64,000 bases of DNA, from positions 5,833,501 through 5,897,500 of the forward strand of contig NZ_CP030862.1 of NCBI RefSeq assembly GCF_003325375.1. The letters run 5' to 3'. The notes beneath the pieces were generated by a model. That model was not told the origin of the DNA and made no database searches. It was given only the letters and a program-made list of their open reading frames with translations. This DNA comes from Streptomyces globosus (GTDB taxonomy: Bacteria; Actinomycetota; Actinomycetes; Streptomycetales; Streptomycetaceae). Each line of letters opens with the position of its first letter. Position 1 is the stretch's first letter. Below, piece by piece: positions 16,950-24,552 of the stretch. The position numbers were made by a program, and so were the translations under genes.

Positions 16950-18458
16950 TCAGCGCCGGGCCGACGCCTCTTCGCGGAGGAGGCGCTTGTCCGGTTTGCC
17001 GAGGGGAGTGAGCGGAATGTCCTCGCGCCAGAACACCGCCGTCGGGCGGTAGGCCGGGGCGAGGGTGCGTTCCACCAGGTCGCAGGCCTCCGCCGCGGCC
17101 GACGCGTCGGGGGTGCGGCCCGCGGCCGGGACGAGGAAGGCGCACACCTCCTCCCCCGCCGCCCCGCCCGTCCGGCCCACCACGGCCGCGCGGGCGACCG
17201 CCGGGTGCCGGGCGAGAGCGGCCTCCACGGGCAGGCAGTACACGTTGTCCCCGTCGACCATCACCGCGTCCGCGAGCCGGTCGTCGAGGTGGAGGTAGCC
17301 GGCGGCGTCGGTGTGGCCGAGGTCGCCCGTGCGCAGCCAGCCGTCGCGGAGCACGGCCGCGGTCAGGTCGGGGCGGCCCCAGTAGCCGGACATCACCGCC
17401 GCCGACCTGGTCCACACCTCGCCGGTCCGCCCGGCGGGCAGCGGCAGGCCCTGCGGGTCGCGGACCTCGACCTCCACGCCGGCCGCGGGCCGCCCGACCG
17501 ACGTCAACAGGTCCGGCCGGCCGGTGACCGCGGCATCGTGGTCGGCGGGGGTCAGCCGGCAGATCACCGCGGATTCGTTCATTCCGTACCCCTGCTGCCA
17601 GCGGCCGCCCCAGCGGGTGACCGCCTCCCGCAGCCGCTCGGGCAGGACGGGCGCCGCGCCGTACGAGATGACGCCGAGCCCGGGGATCCCGTCGGCCGTC
17701 GCCGGGTCGTCCAGGAGCCGGTAGAGCATGCCGGGCATCAGGTACGAGGCCGCGGGCGCCAGCCGCCGGCAGGCGGCCGCGAACTCCCGCGGGTCGAAGG
17801 CCGCCAGCACCTCCGTACGGCCGCCCGCGCGCAGCTGCTCCAGGCAGCGGCCGCCCGCACGCTGGGCGAGGGAGGTGACGGACACGTAGGTGGGGGGCTC
17901 GCCTCGGTCGCGGGTGGCGCGCCCGTCGGTACGGGCCGCGAGCGCCCGGAACGTGGTCGCCACGCCCTTGGGGACGCCGGTCGTGCCGCCGGTGTACGCC
18001 ACGCGGGCCACGTCGTCCTCCCTGGCGGCCACTGGGACGGGGACCGGATCGCGGGCGTCGGCGGCCCGCAGCAGCGTGTCGAGGGCGAGCAGGCGGGCCC
18101 CGGCGGCCGGGGCGGGCACGGGCGTGTCGTGGACGACGAGCGCGGGCCGGCAGTCGCGGAGGACGAAGTCCAGCCCGGAGGTGTACGGGTCGGCGACGAC
18201 CTGGGTGAGGCGGGCGCCCAGCACATGCGCCGCGAGCCGCAGCTGGACGACCTCGGTCCGGTTGCGGCCGAAGACGCAGGCGAGACCTGTGCCGCGCCCG
18301 ACGCCGCGGTCCGCGAGCTCGCCGGCCAGCCGGTGGACGCGCACCAGCAGCCCGGTGAAGTCCAGCACCTCGCCGCCGGAGCCGAGGGCGGGCCGGTCCC
18401 CGTACCGCTCCATCGCTCCGACCAGGCCGGCCACGTACCGTGCCCGTGCTGCCGCCAT
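16950..18458 (-). CDS. AMP-binding acyl-CoA synthetase / acyl-adenylate ligase
   Basis: 502 aa ANL-superfamily enzyme, expected to adenylate a carboxylic acid and transfer it to CoA. The P-loop YTGGTTGVPKG is at 155-165; further motifs are QGYGMNES (A5), TGDLGHTDAAGY (A7-like), DGDNVYCLPVEAAL (A8), and the C-terminal PLTPLGKPDKRLL with the catalytic lysine. Length and layout match 4-coumarate-CoA ligase or medium-chain fatty acid ligases; the substrate cannot be inferred. Start is ATG 18458 behind AGGAGAGGAGAAG, although the frame remains open further. It is divergently transcribed from the methyltransferase gene with about 125 bp between, and has no carrier protein or dehydrogenase beside it. 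Confidence 0.86.
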   Translation of the reverse strand: MAAARARYVAGLVGAMERYGDRPALGSGGEVLDFTGLLVRVHRLAGELADRGVGRGTGLACVFGRNRTEVVQLRLAAHVLGARLTQVVADPYTSGLDFVLRDCRPALVVHDTPVPAPAAGARLLALDTLLRAADARDPVPVPVAAREDDVARVAYTGGTTGVPKGVATTFRALAARTDGRATRDRGEPPTYVSVTSLAQRAGGRCLEQLRAGGRTEVLAAFDPREFAAACRRLAPAASYLMPGMLYRLLDDPATADGIPGLGVISYGAAPVLPERLREAVTRWGGRWQQGYGMNESAVICRLTPADHDAAVTGRPDLLTSVGRPAAGVEVEVRDPQGLPLPAGRTGEVWTRSAAVMSGYWGRPDLTAAVLRDGWLRTGDLGHTDAAGYLHLDDRLADAVMVDGDNVYCLPVEAALARHPAVARAAVVGRTGGAAGEEVCAFLVPAAGRTPDASAAAEACDLVERTLAPAYRPTAVFWREDIPLTPLGKPDKRLLREEASARR

Positions 18459-18582
18459 GCCTTCTCCTCTCCTCTTCCCGGGTTGAGCGGAGGCGACCGT
18501 ACGGGCCGGGGCCGGGCGCCCGGCCCGCGTGTCCGCCTCCCCCTGTTGACGCGGCCCGGTGCATGCCGCCGACCATGGCGGC

Positions 18583-19320
18583 ATGACGGACGCATCCCGT
18601 GCACGCTCGTTCGGTCCGGCCGCCGCCCGCTACGCCGACCACCGCCCCTCCTACCCGCCCGAGCTCTTCGACGCACTGGAGCAGCTCGCCGGGTTTCCAC
18701 TGGCCGGGGCGCGCACCGCCGACGTCGGCGCCGGGACCGGCATCGCGACGGCCCTGCTGCGGGAGCGCGGCGCCCGGGTGGTGGCGGTGGAGCCCGCGGA
18801 GGGCATGGCCGCCGAACTGCGCCGCCGGAACCCGCGGATTCCGCTCGTTCGGGGGGACGGGGACCGGCTGCCGTTCGCCGGGGGTTCGCTCGATCTGCTG
18901 ACGTACGCGCAGTCCTGGCATTGGACGGACGCCTCGCGGTCGGTACCGGAGGCGGTGCGGGTGCTGCGGCCCGGCGGGGCGCTGGCCGTGTTCTCCAACG
19001 ACCCGGACCCGGAGTACGGGTGGATCGCCGAGCAGGGGCGGCGGTTGGAGGCGGCGTTCGGGCCGGGCTGGTACGTGAACGAGCGTCCGGGGCGCTCGGA
19101 GGGCGGCCTGGACTTCGCGGTGCGGGCGGTGCGCTGGTCGCGCCGGATCAGCGTCGACGCGCACCTGGCGAAGCTGTCGACGCACTCGCTGTTCCTGATC
19201 GGGCGGCCCGGCGCACAGGACTTCCTCGCCGCCGAGCGGGAGCGGCTGCTCGGGCTGTTCCCGGACGGGGTGCTGGAGGAGGCGTACGTGGCGGACCTGA
19301 GGGTCGCCGTACGGCCGTAG
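18583..19320 (+). CDS. Class I SAM-dependent methyltransferase
   Basis: 245 aa. The glycine-rich SAM loop DVGAGTGIATALL with the acidic VVAVEPAEGM strand end, then DLLTYAQSWHWTDASRS and VLRPGGALAVFSND, are typical of the methyltransferase type 11 group (UbiE/Trm9-like) that modify small molecules. The ATG at 18583 is preferred to the in-frame ATG at 18559. GACCAT lies six bases before it, compatible with a leaderless transcript. Substrate unknown; the divergent acyl ligase gives a possible but unproven link. A strong hairpin at 19427-19471 ends the transcript. Confidence 0.86.
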   Translation: MTDASRARSFGPAAARYADHRPSYPPELFDALEQLAGFPLAGARTADVGAGTGIATALLRERGARVVAVEPAEGMAAELRRRNPRIPLVRGDGDRLPFAGGSLDLLTYAQSWHWTDASRSVPEAVRVLRPGGALAVFSNDPDPEYGWIAEQGRRLEAAFGPGWYVNERPGRSEGGLDFAVRAVRWSRRISVDAHLAKLSTHSLFLIGRPGAQDFLAAERERLLGLFPDGVLEEAYVADLRVAVRP

Positions 19321-19640
19321 TACGGCCGCAGGCGGTCGCGCGGGCTGTCGGCGGGGGCGGCCGCTGGAGCGGGAGCAGGAGCGGCGGCGACGACCCTTGA
19401 GCGGGGCGGGACGCCGCCGATCCCCACGCCCCCTCCGACGGCGCGGCGCAGCCGAGGTGTCGGAGGGGGCGGGACCCGGCAGCCGTCAGGCGCCCGCCGT
19501 CAACTTCAAGCGCCATACCTCAGGCCCGTCACCCGGGGTGTGCAGTCCTCAGGTACCGGTCGCCATCAGACCTCAGACAGACTTCGCGTTCGTCCTGGGG
19601 AGGGACGCGGGACGACGGCCCCCCGACCGAGACTGAGGGC
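19321..19640. other. Intergenic region with one strong hairpin
   Basis: No convincing gene on either strand. Apart from the hairpin at 19427-19471 it shows three loosely spaced CCTCAG elements between about 19518 and 19577, upstream of the small secreted protein gene, of unknown meaning. Confidence 0.45.
19427..19471 (+). terminator. Strong GC-rich terminator after the methyltransferase gene
   Basis: Perfect 13-bp stem CGCCCCCTCCGAC / GTCGGAGGGGGCG enclosing a 19-base loop that itself contains a small GGC/GCC pairing. No U tract. Confidence 0.65.
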
Positions 19641-20141
19641 ATGAACCGCCGTCCCTTCGTCATCGCCGCCGCCGTGGCCGCAGTGGTTGCCACCGCCGCG
19701 TTCGCGCTGCCCAACCTCCCGCCCAACCCCCTGACCGACCCGATCAACGACCAGGTGTTCCAGGAGAAGAGCAAGCGGTACGCAACCGCCGCCGACGTGC
19801 CGCGGCGCGGACCGGAGGCGTTCACGCTGCCGTCGTGGGTGCCCGGGGACGCCAGCAACATACGGATACACGCGCGCACCACCGGGGGCCAGGCCCGCCT
19901 GATCCGCTTCACGCTGGGCCCGACCCCGCTCGACGGGCCGCAGTGCCGTACCGGTGCGCCGAAGCGGCCGCGGGGGCGGGAGTTGGACGCCAAGTGGTGG
20001 CCCCGAGGCATACGCCTGCAGGAGCGGCCGGAATGCCGGGACGCCCACCAGTACCAGGTGGCGGTGCGCGGCAAGCGCGTCTACGCCTGGACGGACGGAA
20101 CGCCCTCCCCCGGCCGCTCCATACCCTCCGGGGCGCGCTGA
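19641..20141 (+). CDS. Small secreted or membrane-anchored hypothetical protein
   Basis: 166 aa. The N-terminus is a signal peptide or signal anchor (MNRRPFVIAAAVAAVVATAA, then FALPNLPP). The mature part contains two cysteines (in GPQCRTG and RPECRDA) that could form a disulphide, and a strand-rich C-terminus ending QYQVAVRGKRVYAWTDG. I do not recognise a family. A GAGGGC ribosome binding site precedes the ATG by a few bases. It is followed, on the same strand and 147 bp later, by the phosphopantetheinyl transferase; no functional link is evident. Confidence 0.7.
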   Translation: MNRRPFVIAAAVAAVVATAAFALPNLPPNPLTDPINDQVFQEKSKRYATAADVPRRGPEAFTLPSWVPGDASNIRIHARTTGGQARLIRFTLGPTPLDGPQCRTGAPKRPRGRELDAKWWPRGIRLQERPECRDAHQYQVAVRGKRVYAWTDGTPSPGRSIPSGAR

Positions 20142-20276
20142 CCGCCACTGCCGCGGGCCGCGCCGCGGGTCCGGGACGGGCGGGGCGGCGACGGCCGGCG
20201 CCGCCGAGCCCATCTCCCGGCACTGTGAGGCAACTTCAGCCCGCGATCCCTCGACCGGCGTGCGGAGTGCCTCATC

Positions 20277-20282
20277 TACCCT
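20277..20282 (+). promoter_or_regulatory. -10 element of a leaderless promoter for the Sfp-type gene
   Basis: TACCCT lies six bases before the GTG at 20289, with no ribosome binding site in between. Confidence 0.4.
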
Positions 20283-20288
20283 CGTCAG

Positions 20289-20987
20289 GTGATGACGTAC
20301 GTGAACCGGCTCGGCGAGGACGTGCCGCGCACCGGCGAGCCGCCGCAGGGTGACGCCGTCGCGGCGTGGCCGCTCGACACCACCCTCGACGTGGTCGGCG
20401 GCCACCGCGTCGCGGAGGCGCTCCCGCTGCTCGACGCGGCGGAACGGGACCGGGCGGAGCGGTTCGTGCGGCCTGGCGACCGGCACCGCTACGTCGCCTC
20501 CCACCTCGGGCTGCGCCTGCTGCTCGGCGGCTACCTGGGGCTGGCTCCGGAGAAGGTGACGCTGATCCGGGAGCCCTGTCCGTGCTGCTCCGCGCCGCAC
20601 GGCCGGCCCGCGGTGGCCGGCGGAGGGGTGCAGTTCTCGCTCTCGCACAGCGACGACATGGCGTACCTGGCGTTCGCGGGGGCGGCAGTCGGGGTGGATG
20701 TGGAGAAGGTGCCCGGCGACGACGTGGTGGCGGACGTCATCGACCTGCTGCACCCGTCCGAGACGGCGGAGCTGGCCGCGCTGCCGGCGTCCGGGCGGCA
20801 GATACCGATGGCCCGGATGTGGGCCCGCAAGGAGGCGTATCTGAAGGCCACCGGCACGGGCCTGGCGGACGGCCTGGCCGAGCCGTACGTCGGCACGGGC
20901 CCGGACCCGGCACCGCTCGCCGGCTGGTACCTCGCAGACCTCCCGGCACCGCCCGCCTACGCGGCGGCACTGGCCCTCAGGACCTGA
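20289..20987 (+). CDS. 4'-phosphopantetheinyl transferase, Sfp type
   Basis: 232 aa. It transfers 4'-phosphopantetheine from CoA to a serine of carrier proteins (PKS, NRPS or fatty acid synthase). Both diagnostic motifs are present: GVDVEKV near residue 135 (Mg ligands Asp and Glu) and WARKEAYLKATG near 178. The preceding segment holds CPCCSAPHGRP and the FSLSHSDD motif whose His contacts CoA. The length matches Sfp/EntD-type broad-specificity enzymes rather than the short AcpS. Start is GTG 20289 or ATG 20292; the leaderless -10 favours the first. No PKS or NRPS genes lie in this window, so it probably serves carrier proteins encoded elsewhere. Confidence 0.92.
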   Translation: MMTYVNRLGEDVPRTGEPPQGDAVAAWPLDTTLDVVGGHRVAEALPLLDAAERDRAERFVRPGDRHRYVASHLGLRLLLGGYLGLAPEKVTLIREPCPCCSAPHGRPAVAGGGVQFSLSHSDDMAYLAFAGAAVGVDVEKVPGDDVVADVIDLLHPSETAELAALPASGRQIPMARMWARKEAYLKATGTGLADGLAEPYVGTGPDPAPLAGWYLADLPAPPAYAAALALRT

Positions 20988-21089
20988 CCGCCGCCCACCC
21001 CGGGGTACCAGGCCGGAGGCCCCTGCGCAGGGCCGCGGCGGGGCGCCACGCCGGGGTGGCGGGGGCGGGGTGTTCGCGGCGGGGGCCGT

Positions 21090-21095
21090 TATGGT
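21090..21095 (+). promoter_or_regulatory. -10 element of a leaderless promoter for the GNAT gene
   Basis: TATGGT lies seven bases before ATG 21103. This position decides between three in-frame start candidates (GTG 21070, ATG 21091, ATG 21103) in favour of the last. Confidence 0.45.
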
Positions 21096-21102
21096 GGCCG
21101 CC

Positions 21103-21516
21103 ATGGACATCCTCCGGGCCACCACCGTCGCCGAACTGCAGGCCGCGGAAGGGCTCTTCGACGGTCCCGCGCCCTTGGACCGGTGCGAGCGGTTCCTGTC
21201 GGCGCCCGGGCACGTGATGCTGATCGCGTACGTGGACGGGGTGCCCGCCGGGATGGTCAGCGGCGTCGAGATGAGCCACCCCGACAAGGGCACCGAGATG
21301 TGCCTGTACGAGCTCTCCGTCGACGAGGGCTACCGCCGCCGCGGCATCGGCCGGGCGCTGACGGAGGCGCTCGCCGCGGAGGCCCGCGACCGCGGCTGCT
21401 ACGGCATGTGGGTGGGCGTCGACACAGGCAACGAGGCCGCGCTGGCGACGTACGCCTCGGCGGGCGCCCGCGACGAGGGTGTCTTCGCCATGCGCGGCTG
21501 GCCGCTGGCCGGCTGA
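21103..21516 (+). CDS. GNAT-family N-acetyltransferase
   Basis: 137 aa from the preferred start. The acetyl-CoA binding core is clear: LYELSVDEGYRRRGIGRAL (R/Q-x-x-G-x-G/A loop), followed by the WVGVDTGNEAALATYASAGA segment usual for the second half of the fold. The pattern LYELSVDEGYRRRGIG recalls AAC(3)-I aminoglycoside acetyltransferases, but this resemblance is general and no resistance function should be inferred without testing. It is probably monocistronic, with 225 bp before the next gene. Confidence 0.86.
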   Translation: MDILRATTVAELQAAEGLFDGPAPLDRCERFLSAPGHVMLIAYVDGVPAGMVSGVEMSHPDKGTEMCLYELSVDEGYRRRGIGRALTEALAAEARDRGCYGMWVGVDTGNEAALATYASAGARDEGVFAMRGWPLAG

Positions 21517-21624
21517 CCCTCCCGCCGGCGTGCCCGTCCGGCGTGCGTGGGCCTCCGCGCCTTTGGTGGCTCCGGTGGCTCCGGCGGGGGCGCAGCGGGC
21601 GGAACCCGCGGTGGGGGCCGGTTC

Positions 21625-21667
21625 GTGGGGCTGGAGCCGTGGGGGCTGGAGCCGTGGGGCTGGAGCC
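21625..21667. repeat. Three tandem copies of a 14-15 bp unit
   Basis: GTGGGGCTGGAGCC at 21625-21638, the same unit with one extra G at 21639-21653, and again the 14-bp form at 21654-21667. The array is about 75 bp upstream of the subtilase start. Confidence 0.85.
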
Positions 21668-21741
21668 ATGGGGTCCGGCGCATGGGGCCAGTTGGCGTAG
21701 CCTGCGCGCGGGCCGGGCCGGGGTGTTCGAGCATCGGGCGC

Positions 21742-22932
21742 ATGACCGTGTTCACCGCGTTGCTTCCCGTCGCCGCTCTGGTCGTGGCGTCGGCTGTGCT
21801 GCCGGGGCAGCCCGCCGCCGCTCTTTCCGTGCACCGCGCCACCGCCGACTACGTCGTCGTCCTCAAGGACGGGTCGTCCCGGAGTCCGGTGCGTGCCGTG
21901 GCCGCCGAGGTGGAGGAGGAGGGCGGGCAGGTGCGGGCGGTTTTCGACACCGCCCTCAGGGGGTTCGCGGTGCGGACCACGCCGGCGCGGGCGGCGGCGC
22001 TGGCGGCCGATCCGCGCGTGGCGTCCGTCGAGCCGGACTCGGAGTTCCGGATCAGCGGGACGCAGGACCCGGCGCCCTGGTCGCTGGACCGGCTCGACCA
22101 GCGGGCGCTCCCGCTGGACGGGGCCTACACGTACGGGTCGACGGGTCGCGGGGTGACCGCGTACGTGATCGACACCGGGATCAACACGGCGCACCGGGAG
22201 TTCGGGGGCCGCGCGCGGGCGGGGTACAACGGTGTGCTGCTGGAGCGGGCCGCCGACTGCAACGGGCACGGCACGCATGTGGCGGGTGTGCTGGGCGGGG
22301 CAGTGCACGGGGTGGCCAAGGAGGCGTCGCTGGTCGCGGTGAAGGTGGCGAACTGCCGCGGGTCGGGGAAACTGTCGTCGGTCCTGCGCGGGATCGAGTG
22401 GATGGTGCGGGACGCCGCCAGGGCCAAGGGCACGCCCGCCGTCGCCAACATGAGCATGGGCGGCAAGCGCAGCCGCGCCCTGGACACGGCGGTGACGCGG
22501 GCCGTCGCGGCGGGGATCACGTTCACCGTCGCCGCCGGCAACGCCGGCCGGAACGCCTGCTCCCACTCCCCCTCGCGGGTGCCCGCGGCGCTGACCGTCG
22601 GCGCGAGCGACGCCGCCGACCGGCGCGCCTCCTTCTCCAACCACGGCTCCTGCGTGGACCTGTCCGCGCCGGGCGTGTCGGTCACCTCTGCCTGGAAGGG
22701 TTCGGAGACCGCGCTCGCCCGCGCCTCGGGCACGTCCATGGCGGCCCCCCATGTCGCGGGCGCGGCCGCGCTGCTCCTCGCGCAGGGCCGTGCGGCCGGC
22801 AGGACGCCGACGCCGGCGCAGGTCGCCGCGGCCCTCGTCGGCTCCGCGGTGCCCGGCGGGGTCACCGGCGTACCGGCCGGCACGAGCGACCTGCTGCTCC
22901 ACCTTCCGGCCCTCCCCGCGCCCTTGGCCTGA
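21742..22932 (+). CDS. Secreted subtilisin-like serine protease (S8), with I9 propeptide
   Basis: 396 aa pre-pro-enzyme. Signal peptide about residues 1-28; an inhibitor I9 propeptide from 36 (DYVVVLKDGS) to about 100; then the S8 catalytic domain with Asp144 (YVIDTGIN), His176 (NGHGTHVAG), oxyanion Asn267 (AAGNAGR) and nucleophile Ser332 (SGTSMAAPHVAG). There is no C-terminal P-domain or sorting signal, so it is a soluble exported protease of the kind that Streptomyces releases during development. The frame is open further upstream, but the signal peptide places the start at ATG 21742. Confidence 0.94.
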   Translation: MTVFTALLPVAALVVASAVLPGQPAAALSVHRATADYVVVLKDGSSRSPVRAVAAEVEEEGGQVRAVFDTALRGFAVRTTPARAAALAADPRVASVEPDSEFRISGTQDPAPWSLDRLDQRALPLDGAYTYGSTGRGVTAYVIDTGINTAHREFGGRARAGYNGVLLERAADCNGHGTHVAGVLGGAVHGVAKEASLVAVKVANCRGSGKLSSVLRGIEWMVRDAARAKGTPAVANMSMGGKRSRALDTAVTRAVAAGITFTVAAGNAGRNACSHSPSRVPAALTVGASDAADRRASFSNHGSCVDLSAPGVSVTSAWKGSETALARASGTSMAAPHVAGAAALLLAQGRAAGRTPTPAQVAAALVGSAVPGGVTGVPAGTSDLLLHLPALPAPLA

Positions 22933-22999
22933 GAGCACATCAAGGGGGGTGCAGGTGGGGGGTGCGGCGGCAGGCCGGCGCCCGCCTCTGCTTCCGGGT

Positions 23000-23021
23000 G
23001 CCGGGCCCGGTGGTGCCCGGC
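23000..23021. terminator. Hairpin between convergent subtilase and mmsA genes
   Basis: GCCGGGC / GCCCGGC stem of seven pairs with an eight-base loop, midway between the two stop codons. Confidence 0.4.
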
Positions 23022-23039
23022 GCCGCCGCTCCGACGGTG

Positions 23040-24539
23040 TCAGTGGTTGCGGGGGAAGCCCAGGTCCACTCCCGTGTGGGCCTCCGACGGGTCCGGCCAG
23101 CGGGTCGTGACGACCTTGCCGCGGGTGTAGAAGTGGATGCCGTCGTTGCCGTAGATGTGGTGGTCGCCGAAGAGGGAGTCCTTCCAGCCGCCGAAGGAGT
23201 GGTAGCCGACCGGCACCGGGATCGGCACGTTGACGCCGACCATGCCCGCCTGGACCTCCAGCTGGAAGCGGCGGGCCGCGCCGCCGTCGCGGGTGAAGAT
23301 CGCGGTGCCGTTGCCGAACGGGGAGGCGTTGATCAGCGCCACGGCGTCCTCGTAGGTCTCGGCGCGCAGCACGCACAGGACCGGCCCGAAGATCTCGTCG
23401 CGGTAGGCGTCGGAGTCGGTGCGGACGCGGTCGAGGAGGGACAGGCCGATCCAGTGGCCGTTCTCCAGGCCGTCGACGGTGTAGCCGGTGCCGTCGAGGA
23501 CGACGTCGGCGCCCTGGGCGGCGGCTCCCTTGACGTACGAGGCGACCTTGTCGCGGTGTGCGGCGGTGATCAGCGGGCCCATCTCGGAGGCCGGGTCGCT
23601 GCCGGGGCCGATCTTGATCTTCTCGGCGCGTTCGCGGATCTTCTCGACGAGGTCGTCGCCGATGGAGCCGACGGCGACGACGGCGGAGATGGCCATGCAG
23701 CGCTCGCCTGCCGAGCCGTAGGCGGCGGAGACGGCGGCGTCGGCGGCGGCGTCGAGGTCGGCGTCGGGGAGGACCAGCATGTGGTTCTTGGCGCCGCCGA
23801 GGGCCTGGACGCGCTTGCCGTGGGCGGAGGCGGTGGTGTGGATGTGGCGGGCGATCGGGGTGGAGCCGACGAAGGAGACGGCCGCGATGTCCGGGTGGGA
23901 GAGCAGCGCGTCCACGGCCGCCTTGTCGCCGTGGACGACGTTCAGGACGCCGTCGGGCAGGCCGGCCTCCTTGGCGAGTTCGGCGAGCCGGTTCGCGGCC
24001 GAGGGGTCCTTCTCGCTCGGCTTGAGGACGAAGGTGTTGCCGCAGGCGATGGCCAGCGGGAACATCCACATCGGGACCATCGCCGGGAAGTTGAACGGGG
24101 TGATGCCGGCGACGACGCCGAGGGGCTGGCGGATCGCGGCGACATCGACGCGGTTCGACACCGACGTGGACAGCTCGCCCTTGAGCTGGGTGGTGATGCC
24201 GCACGCCAGCTCGACGATCTCCAGGCCGCGTGCGACCTCGCCGAGGGCGTCCGAGTGGACCTTGCCGTGCTCGGCCGTGATCAGCGCGGCGATCTCGTCG
24301 CGGTGGGCGTCGAGGAGGGCCCGGTAGGCGAAGAGCACCTTGGTGCGGGCGGCCAGCGAGGACTGCCCCCAGTCGAGGAACGCCTCCTTCGCGACGCGTA
24401 CGGCGGAGTCGACCTCCGCAGCGGATGCCAGGGCGACCTGCGTGGTGACCTCGCCGGTGGCGGGGTCGGTGACCGGGCCGTAGTTGCCCGACGCGCCCTC
24501 GACGGTCTTGCCACCGATCCAGTGGTTGACGGTCTTCAT
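23040..24539 (-). CDS. mmsA: Methylmalonate-semialdehyde dehydrogenase (acylating)
   Basis: 499 aa aldehyde dehydrogenase. It converts malonate or methylmalonate semialdehyde plus CoA and NAD to acetyl- or propionyl-CoA and CO2, the last step of myo-inositol (IolA) or valine breakdown. Catalytic Cys is near residue 281 (SAGERCMAISAVV); NAD-binding region FNFPAMVPMWMFP and VGSTPIARHI are typical of the MmsA/IolA clade, as is the C-terminal FGGWKDSLFGD. Start is ATG 24539 with GAAGGAG upstream. It follows iolD by 13 bp on the same strand, which assigns it to inositol catabolism here. Confidence 0.95.
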   Translation of the reverse strand: MKTVNHWIGGKTVEGASGNYGPVTDPATGEVTTQVALASAAEVDSAVRVAKEAFLDWGQSSLAARTKVLFAYRALLDAHRDEIAALITAEHGKVHSDALGEVARGLEIVELACGITTQLKGELSTSVSNRVDVAAIRQPLGVVAGITPFNFPAMVPMWMFPLAIACGNTFVLKPSEKDPSAANRLAELAKEAGLPDGVLNVVHGDKAAVDALLSHPDIAAVSFVGSTPIARHIHTTASAHGKRVQALGGAKNHMLVLPDADLDAAADAAVSAAYGSAGERCMAISAVVAVGSIGDDLVEKIRERAEKIKIGPGSDPASEMGPLITAAHRDKVASYVKGAAAQGADVVLDGTGYTVDGLENGHWIGLSLLDRVRTDSDAYRDEIFGPVLCVLRAETYEDAVALINASPFGNGTAIFTRDGGAARRFQLEVQAGMVGVNVPIPVPVGYHSFGGWKDSLFGDHHIYGNDGIHFYTRGKVVTTRWPDPSEAHTGVDLGFPRNH

Positions 24540-24552
24540 TGCTGTTGCTCCT

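Noticed and set aside
21103..21516. Aminoglycoside resistance acetyltransferase
   Set aside because: The resemblance to AAC(3)-I is limited to the general GNAT core; kept as GNAT family only.
23000..23021. Longer hairpin or operator between the subtilase and mmsA genes
   Set aside because: Only seven pairs are perfect; kept as a low-confidence terminator, not as an operator.
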